Part shown: piece after piece, positions 37,226 to 48,602 of the stretch
Numbering within the stretch: position 1 is the first letter of the stretch
Layout: each line of letters opens with the position of its first letter
NCBI RefSeq assembly: GCF_017640745.1
Contig: NZ_JAEPQA010000003.1
Coordinates: 180,945 to 244,944 of the forward strand
Direction of reading: 5' to 3'
Length of the DNA: 64,000 nucleotides
Origin: Nisaea sp.
Lineage (GTDB): Bacteria > Pseudomonadota > Alphaproteobacteria > Thalassobaculales > Thalassobaculaceae
The notes under the pieces: model-generated
Told to the model about the DNA's origin: nothing
Database searches by the model: none
The model's input: only the letters and a program-made list of their open reading frames with translations
Made by a program: the position numbers and the translations under genes

Positions 37226-38077
37226 ATGACACGCGAAGAAGCGATCGATTGCCACATCCATATTATAGGCGACGAGCGCACCTATCGACTCGATCCGAAG
37301 CGGCGTTACACGCCGGCGCCGGCGTCGGCGGAGGAGTACTGGACCGCGCTGGCGGACACGGCGGTCTCGCGCACCGTCATCGTGCAGCCGAGTTTCTACG
37401 GCACGGACAATACCTGCCTGGTCGATGCGCTGCAGACGATGGGAGATCGCGCGCGGGGCGTCGCTGTGCTCGATCCGGAACAGATAGCCGACCGGACGCT
37501 CCAGGATCTGCACGCCGCCGGTGTGCGCGGACTGCGGCTCAACATGTTGTCGGTTCGCAGCGGCGTGCGTCCGCTCGAACAGTCTCTGAGAGAGGTCGAT
37601 TCGGCGCTTGCCGGAAGCGGTTGGCACATCCAGGTCTTCTGCAGCCCATCCAGCTACGCCTTTCTTGCGGAGCAGCAACGGAAGCTCGCCTGCACGCTCG
37701 TGCTCGATCATTTCGGCTTTCTCGCTCCCGGTGCAGCGCCGGGCGAACGGGCCGGACTGTTGCGTCTGATCGGGGGCGGCGCCTGGATCAAGCTGTCGGG
37801 CGTCGACCGCCTGACGCAGGGCGGCGATGCGGACTGGTTCCGCGATCTTGCGAATGAGATTGCGGACATCGGTGCGGACCGGATCGTCTGGGGGAGCGAC
37901 TGGCCTCACACCCCGTTGCATACGGATGAGACCGTGGATGCCTGGGCGCTCTCTCCGCCGCGTGACCCGGGTACGGCCGGTCTGTTCAGGGCTGCGGAAT
38001 CATGGTTCGAAGACGAGGCCGTCCGGCGTCGTTTCTTCCTTCAGAATCCGGCTGGACTCTACGACTTTCCGATCTGA
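37226..38077 (+). CDS. Amidohydrolase_2 family protein (LigI/PDC-lactonase-like)
   Basis: 283-aa TIM-barrel metal hydrolase. It has HxH at the N-terminus (DCHIHIIGDE), RGLRLNML, a barrel His in LVLDHFGF, WIKLSGVDRL and the final Asp in VWGSDWPHTPL. This order, with GSDWPHT, matches the group containing 2-pyrone-4,6-dicarboxylate lactonase (LigI) and related lactonases and decarboxylases. It is divergent from the crotonase gene. No aromatic-degradation cluster surrounds it, so the substrate is open. Confidence 0.88.
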   Translation: MTREEAIDCHIHIIGDERTYRLDPKRRYTPAPASAEEYWTALADTAVSRTVIVQPSFYGTDNTCLVDALQTMGDRARGVAVLDPEQIADRTLQDLHAAGVRGLRLNMLSVRSGVRPLEQSLREVDSALAGSGWHIQVFCSPSSYAFLAEQQRKLACTLVLDHFGFLAPGAAPGERAGLLRLIGGGAWIKLSGVDRLTQGGDADWFRDLANEIADIGADRIVWGSDWPHTPLHTDETVDAWALSPPRDPGTAGLFRAAESWFEDEAVRRRFFLQNPAGLYDFPI

Positions 38078-38400
38078 TGGAGAGAGCCGTCATTGGCTTT
38101 CGATGTTGATTCTATCGGAATCGGCGCCGAAGACCTCCTCAAACCGCTGTTAAGCATAGTGATCGTGCGGTTTTTTTGGCCTTTCACAGCTACAGCGAAT
38201 AAGTGTGCACCCCATCCAGAATTTAACCGGTATCTCCGTAATGCTTTGATTTTGTGAGATTATTATTTTTATGCGAGTGCTTGACTAAAAACAGCGGAGA
38301 AACTCGCGAGAAATCTCATATTTCCGAGCGATTCCGGGGCTTGCAGCGGGAATGAGAATCCCAGAGACTGCGGCCCATCCAATAACGGGAGATCAGTTCC
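38078..38400. other. Intergenic region upstream of HU
   Basis: These 323 bases are AT-rich between 38160 and 38330 and must hold the HU promoter. TTGACT at 38281 could be a -35 element, but no matching -10 is obvious. A GGGAG ribosome-binding site precedes the HU ATG. No gene or clear palindrome was found. Confidence 0.5.
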
Positions 38401-38676
38401 ATGAATAAATCCGAACTCAGCGCGGCCGTTGCCTCCAAGACCGGCCTCACCCAGGCTCAGGCCGAGGCGGCAGTTAACGGTGTGATCGATGCGGTCACCG
38501 ACACGCTGAAAAAGGGTGGCGATGTCCGCCTCGTCGGCTTCGGCACTTTCTCTGTCTCTGAGCGGGCCGCCACCACTGGCCGCAACCCGCGCACGGGCGA
38601 GACCATCAACATCGCCGCGTCGAAGCAGGCGAAGTTCAAGGCTGGTCAGGCCCTGAAGTCGGCCGTCAACGGCTGA
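38401..38676 (+). CDS. HU-family histone-like DNA-binding protein
   Basis: 91 aa, the usual HU length. MNKSELSAAVASKTGLTQAQAEAAV begins the dimerisation helices, DVRLVGFGTFSVSERAATTGRNPRTGETI contains the DNA-binding arm with the NPRTGE tip, and AASKQAKFKAGQALK ends the protein. It lacks the IHF-specific variations and looks like HU-beta. It is monocistronic, with two strong hairpins downstream. Confidence 0.95.
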   Translation: MNKSELSAAVASKTGLTQAQAEAAVNGVIDAVTDTLKKGGDVRLVGFGTFSVSERAATTGRNPRTGETINIAASKQAKFKAGQALKSAVNG

Positions 38677-38684
38677 TTTTCTTT

Positions 38685-38756
38685 CGAACCGGGCGCGCGT
38701 GTCGCGCCCGGTTCGTTTCCCGGATCTCTCGAGACCGCCCGCGAGGCGGTTTTTTT
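38685..38756 (+). terminator. Two successive terminator hairpins after HU
   Basis: The first hairpin pairs CGAACCGGGCGCG (38685-38697) with CGCGCCCGGTTCG (38703-38715), a perfect 13-bp stem. The second pairs ACCGCC (38734-38739) with GGCGGT (38745-38750) and runs straight into six or more T, a classic intrinsic terminator. The pair insulates HU from the convergent channel gene. Confidence 0.88.
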
Positions 38757-38789
38757 GTGCCCGCGTACCGCCCGGTTGGGCGGCGCAGC

Positions 38790-39614
38790 TCACCGCCCTT
38801 TCAGGTCCTGCACTTCGGAACGCAGCGCGCGCAGCTCGGTCAGCAGTTCCATATGGTCGGCATGGGTGAAGGTCTTCACCTCTTCCGTGGCGGTCTCCGA
38901 GCGCTCCCGGGCCACGTCGTCGGCGATCGACTGCATCGAGTTCACGATGATGGCGATGAAGAGGTTCAGCATCGTGAAGGTCGCGACCAGAATGAAGGGT
39001 ACGAAGAACGCCCAGGCATAGGGGAAGACCTCCATCACCGGGCGGACGATGCCCATCGACCAGCTCTCCAGGGTCATGATCTGGAACAGGCTGTACATGC
39101 TGGCGCCGATATTGCCGAACCATTCGGGGAAGGCCGCACCGAACAGCTTCGTCGCCATCACGGCGAAGACGTAATAGACGAGCAGCAGGAGCCCGGCGAT
39201 GGAACCGAGCCCCGGAAGGGAGCGCAGCAGGGCCTCGACCACCATGCGCATGCGCGGCACCATCGAGAGCAGGCGCAGCGCCCGCAGCACGCGGAGCGCC
39301 CGCAGGACGGAAAGCGCGCCGGTGCTGGGCACGAGGGCGATGCCGACGACGATGGTGTCGAACCAGTTCCAGGGCTGGCGGACGAAATCGCGCCCCTGAC
39401 CGACCATCTTCATCAGCAGTTCGGCGCAGAAACAGATCAGAAGGATACGGTCGACGGTCTGCAGCAGCGGGCCGGCTGCTTCCATCGCGGCGGGCCAGGT
39501 CTCGAGCCCGAGGATGACCGCGTTCATCACGATCAGCACCGTCACCAGATTGGAGAAGCCGCTGCTGTCGACCAGATGCCGCAGACGCGCGCGAAAACCC
39601 TGTCCATCCCCCAT
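38790..39614 (-). CDS. Bacterial voltage-gated sodium channel (NavBac type)
   Basis: 274-aa six-helix channel subunit that would work as a homotetramer. S4 carries arginines every third residue (R105, R108, R111, R114 in VLRALRVLRALRLL). The selectivity filter is TLESWS at 181-186, the sodium-selective signature of NaChBac/NavAb, followed by MGIVRPVMEVFPYAW and the S6 helix. The C-terminus (~236-274) is a charged heptad-like coiled coil, as in NavBac. It could support motility or sodium homeostasis in a marine or alkaline setting. The start has a poor ribosome-binding site. Confidence 0.93.
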   Translation of the reverse strand: MGDGQGFRARLRHLVDSSGFSNLVTVLIVMNAVILGLETWPAAMEAAGPLLQTVDRILLICFCAELLMKMVGQGRDFVRQPWNWFDTIVVGIALVPSTGALSVLRALRVLRALRLLSMVPRMRMVVEALLRSLPGLGSIAGLLLLVYYVFAVMATKLFGAAFPEWFGNIGASMYSLFQIMTLESWSMGIVRPVMEVFPYAWAFFVPFILVATFTMLNLFIAIIVNSMQSIADDVARERSETATEEVKTFTHADHMELLTELRALRSEVQDLKGR

Positions 39615-39691
39615 GCCCTAACGGCTCCCCATCCGGTCCGGTTGCTGTGTTGCCGGGCCTATTTAATGATCCGGCGGGCGGAGGAAAAGGG

Positions 39692-40279
39692 TCAGTCGGA
39701 GAAAGGCCGGGTTTCGCCTTCCGGCACGTCGACGCGGAAGACGTTGAGGTTGGCGGAGATCATCGCGTAATAGCCGGCCAGTGTGACCAGATCGGCCATG
39801 CCCCGGTCGCCGGTGAAGGCATGGGTGGAGTCGTAGGTCGCGTCGGTAACGTCGCCGGTTTCCATAAGTTCGGCGACGAAGCTGCGGATGGCGGCGAGCG
39901 CCGGTTCTCCCGACGGGCCGGTGCCGGCCTTCAGCTCGGCGATCTGCTCCGGCGTCATGCCTTCCTTCAGGGCGATCTGCTCGTGCGCCCACCATTCGTA
40001 TTGCGAGCGCCAGTGCCGGGCGACGGTCAGGATCGCGGTCTCGCGCTCAGGGCCCGAAAGCGTGTTCTCGAAGCGTAGCTTCACGCCGAGCGCCTGGGCG
40101 GCCTCGCCGGTCTCGGGTGTGTGCAGCCAGGCGTTGAAAGGTCCGCGCAGTGTCCCGTCCGGCTCCATCATGTCGAGACCGGGCGTCGCCTTGAACCGGA
40201 CGCCACCGGTGATCGCCTCGTAGAGCTTCGCCTGTGCGGGCGCGAGTTTGTCCGGAGTCATTTTTGGAAGACGGGGCAT
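39692..40279 (-). CDS. Carboxymuconolactone decarboxylase (CMD) family protein
   Basis: 195 aa from the ATG ending at 40279, with AGGATCTTCC upstream. The CMD/AhpD-like core is ERETAILTVARHWRSQYEWWAHEQIAL, but no CxxC redox pair is present, so AhpD-type peroxidase activity is unlikely. The family includes decarboxylases and proteins of unknown function. It is divergent from the MttB-like gene. Confidence 0.85.
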   Translation of the reverse strand: MPRLPKMTPDKLAPAQAKLYEAITGGVRFKATPGLDMMEPDGTLRGPFNAWLHTPETGEAAQALGVKLRFENTLSGPERETAILTVARHWRSQYEWWAHEQIALKEGMTPEQIAELKAGTGPSGEPALAAIRSFVAELMETGDVTDATYDSTHAFTGDRGMADLVTLAGYYAMISANLNVFRVDVPEGETRPFSD

Positions 40280-40546
40280 GGAAGATCCTGATCGAATGCG
40301 GAGGCGCGGACGCGCCCGATGGCGGGAGGCAGATGATACAGCGGCGCGCGGCAATTTCCAGAACCGCGGAACGGGAATGCCCCATCGGCGTCACGTTTCG
40401 GGCCGGTTTGGTCCGATAGAGACGATAGAGGTCCGGGATCGGGGGGCGATACTAAGGGTGATCCGGGTTCGCCCGGGAGGGGCGGCGCGGCAATGACCGT
40501 CCCGGAAACAGCCGGCGGTCCGTCCGCCGCAAGGGAGGAGGCAACC

Positions 40547-42100
40547 ATGCCTGGCATGGAACGCCGGTCCGGGCGTCGATCCGGAGGCGGCCGCAGACGC
40601 GGCGGCGAACCCTCGATCCTCGACCGCCAGAGACCGTTCGGCCGGATCGCCAATCCGTTCCCCCCGGTGAACCCGATGTCGCCGGAGCAGCTCGCCAAGG
40701 TTCACGCTGTCTCGATGCGGATCCTCGAGGAGATCGGCATCGAGGTCATGAGTGCCGACGCGCGTCGCCGGCTGAAGGCGGCGGGCGCCGAGACAGATGA
40801 AGCGAGCGGCATCGTGCGGATGGACCGGGCACTGGTGACGGAGTTGGTCTCACATGCGCCGGAAAGTTTCACGCTGACCCCGTGGAACCCGGAACGGAGT
40901 GTTGCCATCGGCGGCAACGTGCTGAATTTCGGCATGGTCTCCGGCCCGCCCAACGTGCATGACGCGTTGCGCGGGCGGCGACCGGGGAACTTTTCCGACT
41001 ACCAGGAACTGATGAAGCTGGCGCAAAGCTTCAACGTGATCTCCATGTTCGGCAACCAGACTCTGGCGCCTACCGACCTGCCGGCCAACACCCGCCATCT
41101 CGACACCTACCTCGCCAACCTGACGCTGACCGACAAGATGTTCTGCGGCATGTCGATCGGTAGCGGCCGTGTGCGCGACCTGATGGAAATGCAGGCCATC
41201 GCGCGCGGTCTGGCGGTGGAGGATCTGGCGGAGAGCCCGTCGGCGATCACCAACATCAATGTCAATTCCCCGCGCAAGCTCGACAAGGAGATGTCGGACG
41301 CCACGATTGCGCTGGCAGAGATGGGGCAGGCGGTGGTGGTGACGCCGTTCACCCTGATGGGCGCGATGACGCCGGTGACGCTCCCCGCAGCTTTGGCGCA
41401 ACAGAACGCTGAGGCGCTGCTGACCATCGCGCTGATCCAGGCGGTGTGGCCGGGGGCGCCGGTGGTCTATGGCTGTTTCACCTCGAACGTGGACATGCGC
41501 ACAGGCGCGCCCGCCTTCGGCACGCCGGAGAACGCCTGGGCCAACCTTGCCGGCGGCCAGCTCGCCCGGCATTACCGGCTGCCCTACCGCACCAGCTCCT
41601 GCAACGCCTCGAACGTCGTCGACGCGCAGGCGGTCTACGAGACCGAGATGGCGCTCTGGGGCGCGGTGATGGGGCACGGCAACATGATCTACCACGCGGC
41701 CGGCTGGCTCGAGGGCGGGCTCGTCGCTTCCTTCGAGAAGCTGGTGATCGATGTCGAGATCCTGCAGAACATGGCCGCTTTCCTCGAACCGGTCGATTTC
41801 TCCGACGCCGAGTTCGCCTTCGAGGCGATCCGCGACACCGCGCCGGGCGGGCATTTCTTCGGCGCCGCGCACACCATGGACAGGTTCAAGACCGCCTTCT
41901 ACGAGCCGCTGGTGAGCGACTGGCAGAACCATGAGAACTGGGAACTCGCCGGCGCGCGGGACGCGAGCAGCCGGGCGACAGAGATCTGGCAGCAGGTGCT
42001 GAAGCGCTACGAGCCGCCGCCGCTCGATCCGGGACGGCGCGAGGCGCTGGAGGCCTATGTGGCGCGGCGGAAGGAAGAGATCGGTTCGGGGGAACCGTGA
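40547..42100 (+). CDS. Trimethylamine methyltransferase (MttB) superfamily protein, non-pyrrolysine
   Basis: A 517-aa corrinoid-dependent methyltransferase-like protein. ATG 40547 is chosen because GGAGGAGG lies just before it; an in-frame ATG at 40493 lacks such a site. An Arg/Gly-rich N-terminus (MERRSGRRSGGGRRRGG) precedes the TIM-barrel domain (MSPEQLAKVHAVSMRILEEIGIEV ... GMVSGPPNVHD ... GAVMGHGNMIYHAAGWLEGGL). No in-frame TAG is present, so it is not the archaeal pyrrolysine enzyme. Relatives demethylate glycine betaine or other quaternary amines. No corrinoid protein or RamA-like activator is in the window. Confidence 0.88.
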   Translation: MPGMERRSGRRSGGGRRRGGEPSILDRQRPFGRIANPFPPVNPMSPEQLAKVHAVSMRILEEIGIEVMSADARRRLKAAGAETDEASGIVRMDRALVTELVSHAPESFTLTPWNPERSVAIGGNVLNFGMVSGPPNVHDALRGRRPGNFSDYQELMKLAQSFNVISMFGNQTLAPTDLPANTRHLDTYLANLTLTDKMFCGMSIGSGRVRDLMEMQAIARGLAVEDLAESPSAITNINVNSPRKLDKEMSDATIALAEMGQAVVVTPFTLMGAMTPVTLPAALAQQNAEALLTIALIQAVWPGAPVVYGCFTSNVDMRTGAPAFGTPENAWANLAGGQLARHYRLPYRTSSCNASNVVDAQAVYETEMALWGAVMGHGNMIYHAAGWLEGGLVASFEKLVIDVEILQNMAAFLEPVDFSDAEFAFEAIRDTAPGGHFFGAAHTMDRFKTAFYEPLVSDWQNHENWELAGARDASSRATEIWQQVLKRYEPPPLDPGRREALEAYVARRKEEIGSGEP

Positions 42101-42121
42101 GGTGACCCACCTCTCTATAGG

Positions 42122-42158
42122 CGTCATCCCGGCGCAGGCCGGGACCCAGGGGATGACG
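42122..42158. repeat. REP-like nested hairpin in convergent gap
   Basis: CGTCATCCC (42122-42130) pairs with GGGATGACG (42150-42158), and within it CCCGGC-GCAG-GCCGGG forms an inner hairpin. This GTCATCCCGG...CCGGGACCCAGG type is a common intergenic repeat in alphaproteobacteria. It lies between the stops of the MttB-like gene and leftward glpU. Only one copy was noticed in this window. Confidence 0.6.
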
Positions 42159-42169
42159 GTGTTGGGGGA

Positions 42170-42451
42170 TTACACGTACCGGAACACCAGCACCCCGTAG
42201 ACGATCGCGATCCCGAGCGGGCCCCAGAGCACGGTCCCGACCAGCCCGAGCCAGGCGAGGAAGATGAAGGCGCTTCCGAGCAGCCAGATGAAGAGCCGGT
42301 CGCCGCGCGTCGTCGTCAGGCCGAGCACCCCGTCACGCGGGGCGCCGCCCGGAGTGCGCAGTTCGAGCACCGTCATGGTCGCGAGGCAGCAGGCGACGAA
42401 GGCGAAGAAGGCGGCGGTGGGCCAGGTCCAGGCCATCCAGCTCAGCAGCAT
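42170..42451 (-). CDS. glpU: DUF2160 small membrane protein of glycerol transporter (GlpU-like)
   Basis: 93 aa with three hydrophobic stretches (AAFFAFVACCLATMTVLEL, LFIWLLGSAFIFLAWLGLVG, LGIAIVYGVLVFRYV). This is the small DUF2160 membrane protein regularly found with the GlpSTPQV glycerol ABC importer of rhizobia; its role there is unknown. It is the last gene of the leftward glpVSTPQU operon, 18 nt after glpQ. Confidence 0.85.
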   Translation of the reverse strand: MLLSWMAWTWPTAAFFAFVACCLATMTVLELRTPGGAPRDGVLGLTTTRGDRLFIWLLGSAFIFLAWLGLVGTVLWGPLGIAIVYGVLVFRYV

Positions 42452-42469
42452 GGTCTCTTCTCCCTTGCC

Positions 42470-43279
<810 letters not shown>

Positions 43280-43280
43280 C

Positions 43281-44140
<860 letters not shown>

Positions 44141-44144
<4 letters not shown>

Positions 44145-45226
44145 CGCGTCTCTCCCGAGGCCACCAGCCAGCCGTCCCGGTAGATCCGGGTCCGGTCTGC
44201 GCGGAAGGAAAGGGCGGTCTTCCCGGTCGGGATCTCGACGCCCTCGTTCACCAGCAGCTTGACCGGCGCGTCGCCGACGCGGGTCTCGACGATCTGGTAG
44301 CGGCCGCTGTCGCTGACCTTCACTACCTCCGCCTCGATTCCGCTGTCGGCGAGACTGACGAATTCCGGGCGCACGCCGAGACGGAGCGGTCCGCTGTCGC
44401 TGACCTTCACCGCGCCTGCATTTGCGGCCTCAACCTCCTGTCCCTGGAAGAAAGCTTTCCCGCCCCTGACCTCGCAGTCGAGGATGTTCATGCCCGGTGA
44501 ACCGATGAAATGGCCGACGAATTCGTGGCTCGGCGTCTCGAAGAGTTCGACCGGGGTGCCGATCTGCACCACCTGGCCGACATTCATGACCACCACCTTG
44601 TCGGCGAAGGTCAGCGCCTCTGTCTGGTCGTGGGTGACGTAGATCATCGTCCGCTTCACCCGCTGGTGCAGCTCCTTCAGCTTGGAGCGGAGCTGCCATT
44701 TCAGGTGCGGGTCGATTACCGTCAGCGGCTCGTCGAACATGATCACGTTGACGTCGTCGCGCACCAGGCCGCGGCCGAGGGAAATCTTCTGCTTGCCGTC
44801 GGCGGTCAGACCCGAGGCGCGGTTCTGCAGTGTCTCCTCGAGATCGATCATGGCCGCGATCTCGCGCACCTTCTTGTCGACATCGGCTTCGGCGACGCCG
44901 CGGTTGCGCAGCGGAAAGGCGAGATTGTCGTAGACGCTCATCGTGTCGTAGACGACCGGAAACTGGAAAACCTGCGCGATATGGCGCTGGTCCGGCGCGA
45001 GGCCGGTGACGTCCTCGCCGTCGAACAGCACCTTGCCGTGGCTGGGCGCCAGCAGGCCGGAGATGATGTTGAGGAGCGTGGTCTTGCCGCAGCCCGAGGG
45101 GCCGAGCAGGGCATAGGCACCGCCATCCTCGAAGCTGACATCGAGCTGCTTCAGGGCGTAGTCGTCCGGGCCCGCCGGGTTCGGCACGTAGGCGTGCCGG
45201 AGATCGTCGAGGGTGATCTTCGCCAT
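44141..45226 (-). CDS. glpT: Glycerol ABC transporter ATP-binding protein GlpT
   Basis: 361-aa MalK/UgpC-type ATPase with a C-terminal TOBE domain. Walker A GPSGCGKTT, Walker B VIMFDEPLTVID and the switch His (YVTHDQTEAL) are intact. The ABC signature is degenerate: LTADGKQKISLGRGL stands where LSGGQ is expected. In a heterodimer with GlpS, that would impair only the site formed with the GlpS Walker motifs. This GlpT belongs to the glycerol importer and is unrelated to the G3P antiporter of the same name. The start ATG ends at 45226, 11 nt after the glpS stop. Confidence 0.9.
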
Positions 45227-45236
45227 CCTCTCTCTC

Positions 45237-46319
45237 CTAGCTCTGCGTTGCGCCGGCGGCGGCGAAACTGCCGTCCGGGGCGAAATAGAGGGCCTGCGAG
45301 AAATCGGCATGCAGATGCGCCTCGCTGCCGACTTCGAAGGCGTGGATGCCGTGGGACTGGGAGACCCAGGTCTGGCCGCCCCTGGCGAAATGGATGATGC
45401 TCTCCGAACCGCTGAGCTCGGTCACAAGTACCCGTCCGGAAACCGGGACCGGGTCGGCACCGGTGGCGGCAGGGGTGACGAAGTGCGGGCGGATGGCAAG
45501 GGTATAGGGACCGTCGGAGAGCCCTGCGGCTGTGCCCTTTGCCGTCCAGCGGGCGCCATCCGCATCCTCGAAATGATCGCCTTTCTTCTCGCAGGCCATC
45601 ACGTTGATCGGCGGGTCGGAGAAGACCTCGGCGCTGAGCAGGCTGTTGGGCTTGCGGTAGATCTGCCGGGTCGGTCCGAACTGGGTGACGGACCCTTCGA
45701 ACAGCGTCGCGGTGTTTCCGCCGAAAAGCAGCGCCTCGGTCGGCTCCGTCGTCGCGTAGACGACGATGCAGTTGCGGTCGGCGAAGAGGCGGGGGAGTTC
45801 GTCCCTGAGTTCCTCGCGCAGCTTGAAATCGAGATTGGCGAGCGGCTCGTCGAGCAGCACCAGATCCGCGTCCTTGACCAGCGCGCGGGCGATCGCGGTG
45901 CGTTGTTGCTGGCCGCCGGAGAGGGCGCCGGGCAGCCGGTCAAGCATCGGAGTGAGGCGCAGCAGCTCCGCCATGGTGCAGACCCGTTCGCGGATCGTCA
46001 CCTCCGGCGCGCGCGCCACCCGGAGCGGCGAGGCGATATTCTCGAACACGGTCATGTTCGGGTAGTTGATGAATTGCTGGTAGACCATCGACACGTTGCG
46101 CTTCTGCACGGGCATGCCGGTGACGTTCTTGCCGTCGAACCAGACCTCGCCCTCGAGCGGACGTTCGAGCCCTGCCATCAGCTGCATCAGCGTGGTTTTG
46201 CCGGCAAGGGTAGAGCCGAGCAGGATGTTGAAGCTGCCGGTCTCGAACGTCAGGTCGGTCGGGTGGATATGCACCGCGTTTCCGACACGCTTGGTTACGC
46301 CTTTGAGTGTAAGTGCCAT
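45237..46319 (-). CDS. glpS: Glycerol ABC transporter ATP-binding protein GlpS
   Basis: 360-aa ATPase paired with GlpT. Walker A is the unusual GSTLAGKTT, the Q-loop is MVYQQFINYPNMTVFENI, the signature LSGGQQQRTAIARAL is perfect and Walker B is LVLLDEPLANLD. The switch histidine is missing: YATTEPTEALL stands where THD is normal. Its C-terminal TOBE-type domain ends near QALYFAPDGSF. The intact signature would serve the GlpT Walker site. A hairpin at 46437-46466 lies between it and upstream glpV. Confidence 0.9.
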   Translation of the reverse strand: MALTLKGVTKRVGNAVHIHPTDLTFETGSFNILLGSTLAGKTTLMQLMAGLERPLEGEVWFDGKNVTGMPVQKRNVSMVYQQFINYPNMTVFENIASPLRVARAPEVTIRERVCTMAELLRLTPMLDRLPGALSGGQQQRTAIARALVKDADLVLLDEPLANLDFKLREELRDELPRLFADRNCIVVYATTEPTEALLFGGNTATLFEGSVTQFGPTRQIYRKPNSLLSAEVFSDPPINVMACEKKGDHFEDADGARWTAKGTAAGLSDGPYTLAIRPHFVTPAATGADPVPVSGRVLVTELSGSESIIHFARGGQTWVSQSHGIHAFEVGSEAHLHADFSQALYFAPDGSFAAAGATQS

Positions 46320-46436
46320 GGCCTGTCGAAAGCTCGGCGGATCACGTCGCGGGCCGTCCCGCCGTATCCGCATATGTAGGAAACTCTAGCCCGGAAGCCG
46401 GTTCTCGGGAACCGCTGCGGGGCCTTGCAGAAAAAT

Positions 46437-46466
46437 CCGGGGCCGGATCGAGGGATACGGCCCCGG
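46437..46466 (-). terminator. Hairpin with T-run between glpV and glpS
   Basis: CCGGGGCCG (46437-46445) pairs with CGGCCCCGG (46458-46466). Read on the minus strand, the stem is followed by ATTTTT, giving a terminator-like structure 32 nt after the glpV stop and before glpS. Partial termination here would leave GlpV in excess over the membrane subunits. Confidence 0.65.
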
Positions 46467-46497
46467 GGAGTGGAGTCTCCGAGCTAGGGAGAGGGTC

Positions 46498-48234
<1,737 letters not shown>

Positions 48235-48602
48235 TGCTTTTCCTCCCAGCTTAAAAAGCTAGCCGAACTATCAAGCGAAAAAAATCGAAGGTCAAGCGAT
48301 GCAATATGAAATCTAACCGAAAGAGCTATGCCCCTATTTAAAAGCTGGCAATTCGGTCATGTACGCGCATCGGATAGTTTCGAGTTTTCAGTATGTTATG
48401 TTAGCTTTACAGGGCGAGGTGCGTTGCGTACAAAAGTATTTTCGCGAAATCGGTGGATAGCGGGCTTGTCAGCCATTCGAAAGAAAACGAATATAGGGAG
48501 CGTTCGGAAGGCTGGCGTGGAAACGCAGGTTTTCGCTATGACATCTGCGTGTAGGTTCTGGCTGCGAATCTTCTGGAACGAACTTAAACGAAAGGACGCG
48601 CG
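48235..48602. promoter_or_regulatory. Divergent glpV/glpR control region
   Basis: This 368-base AT-rich gap must contain both promoters. Candidate GlpR (DeoR-type) sites are TCAAGCGA direct repeats at 48271-48278 and 48292-48299, spaced 21 bp (two helical turns), and the inverted repeat ATTCG-N8-CGAAT at 48475-48492. AGCTT-AAA-AAGCT (48248-48260) lies just before the glpV ribosome-binding site. No gene in this gap is convincing. Confidence 0.5.

Noticed and set aside
38281..38310. Sigma-70 promoter for HU based on TTGACT at 38281
   Set aside because: No acceptable -10 hexamer lies 16-18 bases downstream.
40493..42100. Pyrrolysine-containing MttB
   Set aside because: The frame has no internal TAG, so it is a standard-code member of the superfamily.
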